A stretch of 64,000 nt of DNA from Albidovulum litorale. Lineage in GTDB: Bacteria > Pseudomonadota > Alphaproteobacteria > Rhodobacterales > Rhodobacteraceae. This document shows, piece after piece, positions 32,355 to 41,145 of this stretch. Where the stretch lies: the NCBI RefSeq assembly GCF_025751495.1, contig NZ_JAOWKZ010000003.1, forward strand, positions 434,001 to 498,000, given 5' to 3'. Both the position numbers and the translations under genes were made by a program. The first letter of the stretch is position 1. Every line of letters starts with the position of its first letter. The notes beneath the pieces are model-generated. The model was given only the letters and a program-made list of their open reading frames with translations. It was not told the origin of the DNA and did no database searches.

Positions 32355-35060
32355 CTATTCCGCAGCGGCCGCGTCGATCGCGACCTCGCGCCGGACCGGC
32401 AGCGAAACCCGGAATGCCGCGCCACCCTGCCCTGGAAGATAGGCGATGGTGCCGCCAAGATTGGTCATGATCTCGCGGCAGATCGCGAGGCCCAGCCCCG
32501 CCCCCCCGGCCCGCGCGGTATCGGTCAGGCGCGCGAATTTCTCGAAGATCAACCGTTGAGAGGCTTTCGGAATACCCGACCCATTGTCGATGAAATCCAC
32601 GATCACCCGCCCGCCGCGCTGACGCGCATTGATCGTCAGTTCCGGCCGCTCGGCGTCGCAGTATTTGCGCGCGTTTGAGACGAGGTTGATGAAGACCTGC
32701 ACGAGCCGGTCGGTATCGGTGATGACCGGAATATGCTCGGCCGGGTAATCGCGATGCAGCGTGAACTGCCGTTCGGGCCGCGTATTAGACGCGGCCTGCA
32801 CCGCCTTTGAGATCAGGTCATGCAGGTTGGCGACTTTCACGTCGAGCTTTACCTTTCGGTTCTCCAGTACCGAAAGATCCAGCAGGTCATCCAGCAGCCG
32901 GGTCAGACGGATCGTCTCATCATGGATGACACCGGCATATTTTTTCTGCATCTCAGCTGGCAGGTCCGGGTCCTTGAGGATCTCGGAAAACGCCCGGATC
33001 GAGGTCATCGGGGTCCTGAGTTCATGGCTGATCTGGCTCAGGAACGCATCCTTCTGCACCGAAAGGTCTTTCAACTTGTCATTGGCCTCGGTCAATTGCC
33101 GGGCGGTGCGGGCCAGTTCTTCGGACTTTGCCTCCAACTGGGTTGAGTATTCGAGAATCTGCTGCGCCTCGGATGCCACTGCCATCAGGTCCTGCGCGGA
33201 CACCGCTGCGCCAACAGCGAACTGGGCGATCATCGCATGGGCGGTGGCCGACCCGACCGCGCCTGCCAGCCGCCGTTCCAGGCGTTCGATGAAGTCGGGC
33301 GTGGTTTCGGGAAGGAAGCCCGCCTTGCCCTGCGCCTGCGCTTCGGCCTCGAAGAACCCCTGCGCCTCTTCGGCACCGAGTATACCTTGCGCCATGGCCA
33401 GCAGGTCCTCTGCCTCGGCCCCGCCCCGGCTCCAACCCCGCGCGCCGGGGTCGTGGTCGAAGACATTGACGAAGGCGAGACCCTGCATCCGTTCAACCGG
33501 GCCTGGGAAAGTGAAAAGCGAAACGCTTACAAACGCAAATGTATTGAGCGAGAGCGACCAGAAAAGCGCGTGCAGCAGGGGGTCGAGACCTTCGATCCCG
33601 AAAAGCGCCTGCGGGCGCAGCCAGTCTATGCCCCAAGGGCCTTCGGCCAGAATCCGGGCCGAGAGCAACCCACCTTCGCCGAAGGACGGAAGGTAGAGCG
33701 TGTAAAGCCAGATCAGGAATCCGACCGTCAGGCCAAGCGCCGCCCCCGTCCCGGTTGCCCCGCGCCAGAATATGCCGCCAATCATCGCGGGAAGGATCTG
33801 CGCCACGCCGAGAAAGGCGATAAGCCCGATGGCGGCAAGGGCTGCCGATCCACCCGAGAGGACGTAGTAGATATAACCCAGCGCCAGTACGGCGGCGATG
33901 GAGATGCGCCGCGACATGAGAACGAGGCCCCGCACATCGCCCGGCGCCCGCGCGCCGCCTTCACGCAGGCTGAGCCAGAGCGGCATGACGACATGGTTCG
34001 ACACCATCGTGGCGAGCGCGATTGCCGCGACGATGACCATCGAGGTCGCCGAGGAGAACCCCCCGAGGAAGGCCAGCATCGCAAGCTTGCCCTGTCCTTC
34101 CGCCAGAGGGAGGGTCAGGACAAACAGGTCAGGGTTCGATCCAGCGGGCAGTTCGGCAAGCCCGACAACCGCGATCGGCACGACGAAGAGGCTCATCAGC
34201 AATAGATAGAGCGGGAACGCCCATGAGGCCGTCGAAAGGTGCCGTTCGTCGGAATTCTCGACGACCATGACCTGAAACATGCGGGGAAGGGTCAGGACCG
34301 CGGCCGCCGAAACGAAGGTCAGGCCGATCCAGCGGCCTGGTTGAAGCGGCCAGTCGGCGATGGGTGATGCATGAACCCGGGCTGCAATATCGGACCAGCC
34401 ATCGGCCACACCCCAGACGACGAAGATACCCACGGCAAGGAGGGCAACAAGTTTGACCACGGCTTCGAGCGCGATGGCCATGACCACACCGTGATGGCGT
34501 TCATTTGCGTCCAGATTGCGTGTGCCGAAGAGGATGGTGAAAAGGGTCAGCCCCCCCGCAACCCACAGCGCGGTTGCGCTTTGATCCGGCAAAGCCCAGC
34601 CCTCGGGCGTGCCCGAGGCGAAAACCCCGAAGGAAAGCGTCACCGATTGCAGTTGCAGCGCAATGTAGGGTGTCGCTGCAACGACCGCGATCACGGTGAC
34701 GATGACGCCGAGCACGTTGGACTTGCCATAGCGGGACGAGATGAGGTCGGCGATGGAGGTCACGCGCTGACTGCGGCCGATGCGGACAAGCTTGCGAAGG
34801 ATCACCCACCAGCCGATCAGGACCAGCGTCGGCCCAAGATAGATGGTCAGATATTCAAGTCCCGACCGCGCCGCGTAACCCACCGCGCCATAGAAGGTCC
34901 AAGCCGTGCAGTAGATCGACAGCGACAGCGTGTAGACCAGAGGAGAGCGGAGCCAGCCGACCCTTCCACGCTCGGCCCGTCTTTCGGCGGCGAAGGCGAC
35001 GAGGAAAAGCAGCCCGACATAGACGAGGCAGACCGCGACGAGAATATTGAAAGGCACCAT
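32355..35060 (-). CDS. Sensor histidine kinase with sodium:solute-symporter sensor domain
   Basis: 901 residues. About 13 membrane helices in the first 500 form an SSS/PutP-like domain (SIADLISSRYGKSN, SATSMVIVAAIAL), followed by a linker and coiled coil (EEAQGFFEAEAQ; AKSEELARTARQ) and a kinase core: H box SHELRTPMTS (phospho-His about 677), N box NLVSNARKYC and G boxes DNGSGIP and GAGLGLAIC. The design is that of CbrA-type kinases, which couple solute sensing or transport to signalling. The next genes upstream are a small membrane protein and a response regulator, probably its partners. Confidence 0.9.
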   Translation of the reverse strand: MVPFNILVAVCLVYVGLLFLVAFAAERRAERGRVGWLRSPLVYTLSLSIYCTAWTFYGAVGYAARSGLEYLTIYLGPTLVLIGWWVILRKLVRIGRSQRVTSIADLISSRYGKSNVLGVIVTVIAVVAATPYIALQLQSVTLSFGVFASGTPEGWALPDQSATALWVAGGLTLFTILFGTRNLDANERHHGVVMAIALEAVVKLVALLAVGIFVVWGVADGWSDIAARVHASPIADWPLQPGRWIGLTFVSAAAVLTLPRMFQVMVVENSDERHLSTASWAFPLYLLLMSLFVVPIAVVGLAELPAGSNPDLFVLTLPLAEGQGKLAMLAFLGGFSSATSMVIVAAIALATMVSNHVVMPLWLSLREGGARAPGDVRGLVLMSRRISIAAVLALGYIYYVLSGGSAALAAIGLIAFLGVAQILPAMIGGIFWRGATGTGAALGLTVGFLIWLYTLYLPSFGEGGLLSARILAEGPWGIDWLRPQALFGIEGLDPLLHALFWSLSLNTFAFVSVSLFTFPGPVERMQGLAFVNVFDHDPGARGWSRGGAEAEDLLAMAQGILGAEEAQGFFEAEAQAQGKAGFLPETTPDFIERLERRLAGAVGSATAHAMIAQFAVGAAVSAQDLMAVASEAQQILEYSTQLEAKSEELARTARQLTEANDKLKDLSVQKDAFLSQISHELRTPMTSIRAFSEILKDPDLPAEMQKKYAGVIHDETIRLTRLLDDLLDLSVLENRKVKLDVKVANLHDLISKAVQAASNTRPERQFTLHRDYPAEHIPVITDTDRLVQVFINLVSNARKYCDAERPELTINARQRGGRVIVDFIDNGSGIPKASQRLIFEKFARLTDTARAGGAGLGLAICREIMTNLGGTIAYLPGQGGAAFRVSLPVRREVAIDAAAAE

Positions 35061-35332
35061 CAGCGCGGCTCCTCATCGCCGGATGTGTCTTGCGTATGCG
35101 GTGCGGAGAGAAGGCGGGAGAGGAATAGGGCGGCGACGATGAGGACAATCCAAACGGTAAAAAGGTAAACGCCGCCGACCGCCGTATCGGCTTCGGCGCT
35201 TTCTGCGGGGCGCCAGAGGATTGGTAATAGGACGAGGAAAACGCCGAGAAGCGGCAAGAGCCGTGCAGCATCGGCCATGCGCCGCCGCCGATAACTTTGT
35301 CGGGCAAGAAATCTGGGTTGTTTCAACGGCAT
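35060..35332 (-). CDS. Small membrane protein between kinase and response regulator
   Basis: 90 residues: basic N terminus, a helix at about 22-42 (LLPLLGVFLVLLPILW) and one at about 55-77 (LFTVWIVLIVAALFLSRLL). It overlaps the kinase start by one base, so it is co-translated and may be an accessory subunit of the symporter-like sensor. The start may be internal at 35278 (MADAARLL). Confidence 0.7.
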   Translation of the reverse strand: MPLKQPRFLARQSYRRRRMADAARLLPLLGVFLVLLPILWRPAESAEADTAVGGVYLFTVWIVLIVAALFLSRLLSAPHTQDTSGDEEPR

Positions 35333-35360
35333 GGGTCCAGCCTCGCAATGGTCTGACCGC

Positions 35361-35729
35361 TCATACAGGTGTCATCTGTCGTAGTGTAGCGACGATCTCG
35401 TCGTTGGCGAAGGGCTTGGCAATGAACCGCGACGCCCCGGCCTGTTCAACTTTGGCGCGGGTGTCGGCATGTCCCCGCGCCGAGAGCACAAGCACTGGCA
35501 GGGTGGCAAGGTCGGGATCCCCCCTGAGATCGGAGAGGATTTCGTGGCCCGACCGGCCGGGCAGCATCAGATCGAGGATCAGCACATCGGGGGCGGCGCG
35601 CCGGATCACCTCGACGGCATCGGTACCATCGCTGTGACTTGTCACCGCCCAGCCGTCGCGGGCCAGCAGGAAACGGATCGCCTCTGCGATATGCGGCTCG
35701 TCCTCGATCAGCAGGACATGTCGTCCCAT
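35361..35729 (-). CDS. Single-domain response regulator (CheY-like)
   Basis: 122 residues: receiver domain only. Acidic pocket ED at 9-11, phospho-acceptor Asp53 in LILDLMLPG, Lys near 104 in IAKPF. No output domain, so it signals by protein contact or phosphotransfer. It leads the unit with the membrane protein and the SSS-type kinase, which is its likely cognate. Confidence 0.88.
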   Translation of the reverse strand: MGRHVLLIEDEPHIAEAIRFLLARDGWAVTSHSDGTDAVEVIRRAAPDVLILDLMLPGRSGHEILSDLRGDPDLATLPVLVLSARGHADTRAKVEQAGASRFIAKPFANDEIVATLRQMTPV

Positions 35730-35930
35730 CTGCCGCCTGCCTCCCCATCGCCCCCGCCGGATTGAGGCCGACTATCGCCGAAAGAAGCCACTCCTGTCAA
35801 AATCCGTTTGTCAGAGGTGATCCGATTGCGCGCGCGTCCCACGCGGAAAAAAGATGTCGCGGCTTTCGCCAAATAGAAATCCGCTTCGTTGCCTCCGGCG
35901 GGAGCCTTCAATGACAGCAGAAAGCGCGGA

Positions 35931-37235
35931 TCAGCGGCCGACCAGAATCGAAGGTTCGCGCCTCGCAGCACAATCGGCGCTTGGGCAGATCCGGCAGGAC
36001 GGCCCTATAGCCTTAGGCACACTTTCCAGCACTTCAGGCGGTGGCAGGATCAGCATCAATGCCTCGACCACTCTTGGACCATCGAAACCGCCGGGAAAAC
36101 TCGGCTCTGAAAAGGCGTAGGTGGTAAAACGTTGCGGCACCCGACCGGCCATTTCCACGACCGCCCGGATCGGCGCCATCGGCCGTATCAGCGCCTCGTA
36201 AAGCGGCCAGAGTGGACATGCCGCGCCATGCCTGGGCAACGCAAAACCCGGCGCGGGACGACGGAATGTCAGCGTGCCCGAGGCGTCACAAGCAACAAGG
36301 CCAACAGGTGGCCCTACCCCTTCGGGCAAGGTTGCGAAGCGCCGGAAGACTGCGCCAAGTCCGGTACCGAGCCCATGCGCGAGGGCCGCAGGGTCGGGCC
36401 CGGATTCCGCGAGTGCCTTCATGAAACGGTCAAGCGGCAGGGCCAGTGCATCAGACCGGTACCGGCGGATATGGGCGAGCGCCAGCTGCCGCGCCGCACC
36501 GCTGGCAAGTTCCGGCACTCCGGCGACCAGCGTCTCCGGCGCGGGCGGATGAGCGCGCTCCATTGGCGCAAGATGATAGTGCATCCTCGCCAGCCATGCC
36601 TCGACCTCTTCCTGCGGCGAGGATAGACCGGTTTCGGCTTCCTGCGACGTATCGAGATAGGCCACGAGCGCCGCCGCCGCCTCGCTCAGCCGGATACTGT
36701 CCTCGAAGACATTGCGGTGAAAGCGCGCGCGCCACTCAGGCTCGATCTCTTCGCTTTCGGCAAGGATCGCGGCGGTGGAACGGACCGACGTGACGGCCGA
36801 CACGACCTCGTGCAGAGAGGCCGAGAGGAAGGGATCATGCGCCATACGTTCATGCAGCGCCTCGACGGCACGTTCCAGACCCGCGATCCGGCCCTGCTGC
36901 GCCGAGACAAGCGCGGCCCAGCCGGGAAACCGGCCGACGAACTCCTCGATCCGGCCGATTTCTGCCGCGCCATCCTCGATTGTTACGGCCGCCGCAGCCT
37001 CACGCAATCCCTCGAAGAGCGCGCTTTCCGCACCTTCGGCAAGAGCCGTCTCCTCAACCCCGAGCGCACGAGCCAAAACGCTCAGAAGCTCTGGCCCCAC
37101 GCGGCGGCGGTTATGTTCGATAAGGTTGAGATAGGCCGGGGAGATGCCAGCGGCCCGCGCCAGGCCGGCCTGCTTCATGCCAATCAGCAATCGGCGTTCG
37201 CGAACCCGCGTTCCCGTAAGAGCCGACCGCGCCAC
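35931..37235 (-). CDS. XRE-HTH / DUF2083 (ScfR-type) transcriptional regulator
   Basis: 434 residues. An XRE HTH at about 8-62 (GMKQAGLARAAGISPAYL, NLIEHNRRRV) is followed by a long effector region and a C-terminal DUF2083 segment with CRICPSADCAARREP, the Cys motif of the short-chain fatty acyl-CoA regulator family (RamB, PccR). Such regulators sense acyl-CoA intermediates and control propionate or acetate genes. No target lies beside it. Confidence 0.85.
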   Translation of the reverse strand: MARSALTGTRVRERRLLIGMKQAGLARAAGISPAYLNLIEHNRRRVGPELLSVLARALGVEETALAEGAESALFEGLREAAAAVTIEDGAAEIGRIEEFVGRFPGWAALVSAQQGRIAGLERAVEALHERMAHDPFLSASLHEVVSAVTSVRSTAAILAESEEIEPEWRARFHRNVFEDSIRLSEAAAALVAYLDTSQEAETGLSSPQEEVEAWLARMHYHLAPMERAHPPAPETLVAGVPELASGAARQLALAHIRRYRSDALALPLDRFMKALAESGPDPAALAHGLGTGLGAVFRRFATLPEGVGPPVGLVACDASGTLTFRRPAPGFALPRHGAACPLWPLYEALIRPMAPIRAVVEMAGRVPQRFTTYAFSEPSFPGGFDGPRVVEALMLILPPPEVLESVPKAIGPSCRICPSADCAARREPSILVGR

Positions 37236-37330
37236 AGCACCTCTCCCGAAACCGGATCACTACGACCCGCTGCCGCACTTTACAGCTTTTTCCAGCGTTC
37301 CAAAAGCGTTGCATGTCGCTTTTCAGATAT

Positions 37331-37495
37331 TCAGCAATTTGGCGGGGCGACATCATGGATGCGTTCGACCACGGGTTTCCCGTCGACGCATTCCGTCAGT
37401 TGATAGGGATTGCGTTCACAACCCTGCACCAGCAGCAGAACCACCGTCGCGACAGATATCGCCGCCGCCCTTTGTCTGAAACTTGTGTTTTTCAC
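37331..37495 (-). CDS. Small lipoprotein B (GTG start)
   Basis: 54 residues: (M)KNTSFRQRAAAISV, hydrophobic core VATVVLLL and lipobox LVQGC, then ECVDGKPV and a DVAPPNC end. It resembles the lipoprotein coded just upstream (GCE..., ECEEG, DVTPPAC), so the two are paralogues. The GTG at 37495 gives a textbook lipoprotein signal; a longer ATG start at 37522 adds an odd leader. Outer- or inner-membrane anchored, function unknown. Confidence 0.55.
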   Translation of the reverse strand: MKNTSFRQRAAAISVATVVLLLVQGCERNPYQLTECVDGKPVVERIHDVAPPNC

Positions 37496-37607
37496 CGCCG
37501 TCACCCGTCCAGCGCGGGTCATAGGCCCGCTGTTCCTGACCGAGATAGACCGTGAACAGCGTCGGAGGGCAAGCAAAAACCACGATGATCGTGTTAGCGG
37601 TCAGCAA
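37416..37607 (-). CDS. Possible small membrane protein between the two lipoproteins
   Basis: A TTG-started frame of 63 codons reads LLTANTIIVVFACPPTL, then VYLGQEQRAYDPRWTGDGGEK, with one membrane helix. Its first two thirds look coding, but the last 80 bases overlap the signal peptide of lipoprotein B, and the end (GGGDICRDGGSAAGAGL) looks like a shadow. Uncertain; either a real overlapping gene or a gene whose true end has been lost by a frameshift. Confidence 0.3.
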   Translation of the reverse strand: MLTANTIIVVFACPPTLFTVYLGQEQRAYDPRWTGDGGEKHKFQTKGGGDICRDGGSAAGAGL

Positions 37608-37756
37608 GCCGGGGGCGTCACATCGGCCATACGGCTGAGATCGCTTACGCCTTCCTCGCATTCAACCACCCCGGCATCTGGCGTCTCGCATCCAGCCAGC
37701 ACGACAAATGTCAGCAGCGCCAAACCGCGCATCGTCCACAATGAGATCGTGGTCAT
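37601..37756 (-). CDS. Small lipoprotein A
   Basis: 51 residues: MTTISLWTMRGLALL, lipobox VLAGC (Cys23), then a short acidic mature part ECEEGVSDLSRM and DVTPPAC. AAGGA lies 6 bases before the ATG at 37756. The mature part has the same layout (two further Cys, a DVxPPxC end) as the next small lipoprotein downstream. Confidence 0.6.
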   Translation of the reverse strand: MTTISLWTMRGLALLTFVVLAGCETPDAGVVECEEGVSDLSRMADVTPPAC

Positions 37757-38079
37757 CCTCTTTCCTTTCCAACTGCGTCTGTGGTCGCGGTGTGATCGCG
37801 CCGCCGATATCTGAACCCGATTAAGGTGTCACGCGCGCTGAGCCCGTGCCTTGACCGGGATCAATCTTCATCCTGCAACTCGGCGGCAGCGGCAAGGGCA
37901 CAGCATCCGAACACGGGTTCCATAGGTCAGATCCGGGATTACCTAATGGTCTCACTTGGTCTCGGACGTGAAAGACGAGGAAGAGGCTGGTCCCGACTAT
38001 CTGATGGCGTGGCACAGATGCCGCTACTTGAACCGGATTGATCTTTACATTCGAGAGCAATCTTGGATCATAACCCCCC

Positions 38080-39054
38080 ATGGAGCTTGCAGAAAACAGA
38101 TCGATCACACTACGAGGGCTTGAAGTCTTCGACGAACTGGCGCGCACCGGGTCGCTGCATGATACTGCGCGCAGACTTGGGCTCAGCCCGCCAGCCGCGT
38201 CGCAACAACTGAAGAACCTGGAAACGGCGCTCGGTGAACCTCTGGTCGACCGCAACCGCCGCCCGCTGGAACTGACCGAGGCGGGGCGCGGATACCTCCT
38301 GCATGTGCGTCAGGCGCTTCAGCATCTCAGGCAAGGCGCCGCCGAGGTTTCGCTGAAAGACCTCGGTCGCCTCCGGACGCTGCGCATCGGCTACATCGAC
38401 GATTTCAACGGTGAGGTAATCCCGAGCCTTGCCGTTTCGCTCGCCCGGCTGCTGCCCTACTGCGACATGTCGATCATGACTGCGTCGAGCCACATCATCA
38501 TCGAAGACCTTCTCGCTCGTGAAAATGAAATCGGCATCGCCGCGCGACCGCCGGAGCTTCCTGCCGGACTGGTGGAATGGCCGATCCTGCGCGATCCGTT
38601 CGTCATCATCATTCCACGCGGCTACCTGCCGAGCGCACCACAGGATATCGCTGAACTCGGTGAGCTGCCACTGGTGCGATACGACCAAAGGCAACTCGTT
38701 GGCCGACAGATCTCAGCCCATCTCAGGCGTCGGCGGCTGGAACCGCCGAGCCGGATCGAGATCGACAGCAACCAGGCGATGTTCGGCATCGTCGCGAGCG
38801 GCGCGGGCTGGGCGATTACCACGCCGCTCGGCGTCCTCCAAGCCCGGCGGTTCCTCGGGCAGGTCGATATCCACCCCCTGCCCTTTGCAGGGTTTTCGCG
38901 CACGATCTCGCTTTATCACAGGACCGACTGGAACGACGAGATCTCGGGGGTCCTGTGCACCAAGCTTCGGTCCATTATCAAGACAGCGGTGATCGAGCCC
39001 GGAGTTGCCGCAATGCCCTGGCTTTCCGGGTCACTGACAATATTGACCGAGTGA
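38080..39054 (+). CDS. LysR-family transcriptional regulator
   Basis: 324 residues. N-terminal winged HTH (LRGLEVFDELARTGSLHD, LGLSPPAASQQL), linker helix and substrate-binding-like effector domain (RIGYIDDF, GIVASGAGWAITTPLGVL in part). It lies convergent with the SDR gene and divergent from the lipoprotein cluster, with about 320 bases (37757-38079) in front in which I see no gene. Effector and targets unknown. Confidence 0.9.
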   Translation: MELAENRSITLRGLEVFDELARTGSLHDTARRLGLSPPAASQQLKNLETALGEPLVDRNRRPLELTEAGRGYLLHVRQALQHLRQGAAEVSLKDLGRLRTLRIGYIDDFNGEVIPSLAVSLARLLPYCDMSIMTASSHIIIEDLLARENEIGIAARPPELPAGLVEWPILRDPFVIIIPRGYLPSAPQDIAELGELPLVRYDQRQLVGRQISAHLRRRRLEPPSRIEIDSNQAMFGIVASGAGWAITTPLGVLQARRFLGQVDIHPLPFAGFSRTISLYHRTDWNDEISGVLCTKLRSIIKTAVIEPGVAAMPWLSGSLTILTE

Positions 39055-39097
39055 ACAGGTGGTATCGGCCCCTTTTCGGGCACGTTGCGCGGGGCAA

Positions 39098-39769
39098 CTA
39101 CCACGCCACGCGCTCGCCGGACCATGTGCGGAAACTTCCGCTGTCTTCCGGAGCAGCATCCGCAATCCGTCTTACAAGACCGCGTGCCGCGTCAGCGACA
39201 TCCAGTTCCGCCTCCGGTCCGCCCATATCGGTTTTGATCCAGCCGGGATGCAGCAACAGCACCGTCAACGCGGGATCGTCATAGGCCAGTTTGCGGGCAG
39301 CCATGTTGAGCGCGGCCTTCGAGCAGCGATAGGCATAATCGCCATCGGGGTCCAGCCCTTCGGCAATCGAGCCTGCGCGGGATGAGATCATGGCGACTGT
39401 CCGCGCGTCCCCCGCCATTAGGTTCGGTCTGAGTTCTCGCGTTAGGATCAGGGGGGCCGCGGCATTGATCCGCATCACCTGTTCAAAATCGGCGAACCCC
39501 ACATCAGTGATCCCGCCTGTCGCCCCCCGTATCGCGGCGTTGTGAATCAGGATGTCAATGGCCGCCCCACCCAGCAGCGCCGGGAAAGACAGGATCGAAG
39601 CCTCGTCCGCGAGATCAAGCGGCAGCCAGCGCACATCGCCCAGGATGTCCTCTCCCCGCCGTCCGGGATCACGGCAGCAGGCGATGACTTCGCCTCCCTT
39701 TGCCGCGTAAAGGTGGGCGAGTTCGCGCCCGAGTCCCCGGTTCGCGCCGGTGATGAGGACCGTGGCCAT
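39098..39769 (-). CDS. Short-chain dehydrogenase/reductase
   Basis: 223 residues from MATVLITGANRGLG (the TGxxxGxG cofactor motif is at 7-14). NAA (about 96) and the catalytic YRCSK (YxxxK) are present. It is last in the LacI operon, its ATG overlapping the glucosidase TGA by one base (TGATG). Probably reduces a sugar or aglycone released by its neighbours. Confidence 0.88.
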   Translation of the reverse strand: MATVLITGANRGLGRELAHLYAAKGGEVIACCRDPGRRGEDILGDVRWLPLDLADEASILSFPALLGGAAIDILIHNAAIRGATGGITDVGFADFEQVMRINAAAPLILTRELRPNLMAGDARTVAMISSRAGSIAEGLDPDGDYAYRCSKAALNMAARKLAYDDPALTVLLLHPGWIKTDMGGPEAELDVADAARGLVRRIADAAPEDSGSFRTWSGERVAW

Positions 39770-41145
39770 CAGCGGGTGTTCCGGGCAATCCGGCCGAAGA
39801 CCTCGCCCGACAGCTTCAACCGCCTGTCCCGCGTGTCGGGATCGACATGGGCCAGACCGAACGGCACGGTATAGCCCGAGGCCCATTCGAAATTGTCCAT
39901 CAGCGTCCAGGCGAAATAGCCTTTCACGGGCACCCCGGCGCGTGCGGCTTCGGCCACATGTTCGAGATGTTCGACAAGATAGCGGGCGCGTTCAGGATCA
40001 TGCACCTGTCCGTCCGACCCCGGCACTTCGGGCGGCGTCGCCATGCCGTTTTCGGTGATCAGCAGTTTCTTCGGCCCGTATTCCCGGTGCACGAAATCCA
40101 GCGCGTCGCGGATGCAGCGCGGCCAGATTTCCCAGCCCGTCGCCGTGTAGCGCCCCGGCGGATTCACCCTGGCGAAGCTCAAGGGCGGCAGCTCCGCCCC
40201 CGCGCCGATGACCGAACGGCGGTAGATATTGACGCCGAGATAGTCGAGGGCCTGGGCGATCGTCGTGGTATCGCCCTGCCGTATCTCCGGCAGAAGGTCC
40301 GCGCACAGCTCCAGAATGTCTGCCGGATATTCGCCCCTGAAGACGGCATCGAGATACCAGCGGTTCTGCACGCCCTCGAAGCGTTTTGCCGCCGCCACGT
40401 CCTCGGGCGCATCGCTGGCCGGGCTGACGACGTTCAGATCGAGCACGATCCCCACCTCGGCCCCCGGCGCGGCGGAGCGGATGCGGGGCACGGCCATCCC
40501 ATGGGCCAGCAGCGCATGGTGGCTGGCCGCCAACCCGCCCTTCACCCCATCGGCCAAACCCGGAGCGTCCTCGCCGTAAGCATGGCCGAACCAGCCAAAG
40601 GTCCAGGGCTCGTTCAGCGTCGTCCAATGACCCACCCGGTCGCCGATGGCCGCAACTGCCAGTTCCGCGTAGTCGGCAAAACGTTCCGAGGTCTCGCGGC
40701 TGTACCACCCGCCCCTCTCCTGCAACTCCTGCGGCAGATCCCAGTGATAGAGCGTGACATAAGGCGCTATCCCGGCCTCCAGCAGCCCGTCGATCAGCCG
40801 GTCGTAGTAGGCAACACCCGCAGCGTTCAACGCCCCCTGCCCGCCCGGCTGCATCCGCGCCCAGCCGAGCGAGAAGCGGTAGGCGCCAAGGCCCATCTCG
40901 CGCAAAAGCGCGATATCGTCGGACCAACGGTGATAGCTGTCACAGGCCGTCTCGCCCGACGTGCCATCGACTATCACGCCGGGGCGGCGGGTGAAGCTAT
41001 CCCAGATGCTTTCCCCCTTGCCCTCCGCGTGAATGGCACCCTCGATCTGATAGGCCGCCGTTGCCGCGCCGAGGACGAAGCCCTCGGGCAGCCGAAGCGA
41101 GGCGGCGCGCTCCTCCAGCGGGAACGTGTCAGCGGCGTTTAACAT
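39769..41145 (-). CDS. GH1 beta-glucosidase
   Basis: 458 residues, full-length (beta/alpha)8 enzyme. Acid/base Glu179 in TLNEPW and nucleophile Glu365 in ITENG are present, as are AAYQIEG near the N terminus and DNFEWASGY for the aglycone side. No signal peptide, so it hydrolyses imported beta-glycosides. The start at 41145 lies inside the permease 3' end (17-base overlap). An eight-residue longer start is possible. Confidence 0.95.
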   Translation of the reverse strand: MLNAADTFPLEERAASLRLPEGFVLGAATAAYQIEGAIHAEGKGESIWDSFTRRPGVIVDGTSGETACDSYHRWSDDIALLREMGLGAYRFSLGWARMQPGGQGALNAAGVAYYDRLIDGLLEAGIAPYVTLYHWDLPQELQERGGWYSRETSERFADYAELAVAAIGDRVGHWTTLNEPWTFGWFGHAYGEDAPGLADGVKGGLAASHHALLAHGMAVPRIRSAAPGAEVGIVLDLNVVSPASDAPEDVAAAKRFEGVQNRWYLDAVFRGEYPADILELCADLLPEIRQGDTTTIAQALDYLGVNIYRRSVIGAGAELPPLSFARVNPPGRYTATGWEIWPRCIRDALDFVHREYGPKKLLITENGMATPPEVPGSDGQVHDPERARYLVEHLEHVAEAARAGVPVKGYFAWTLMDNFEWASGYTVPFGLAHVDPDTRDRRLKLSGEVFGRIARNTR

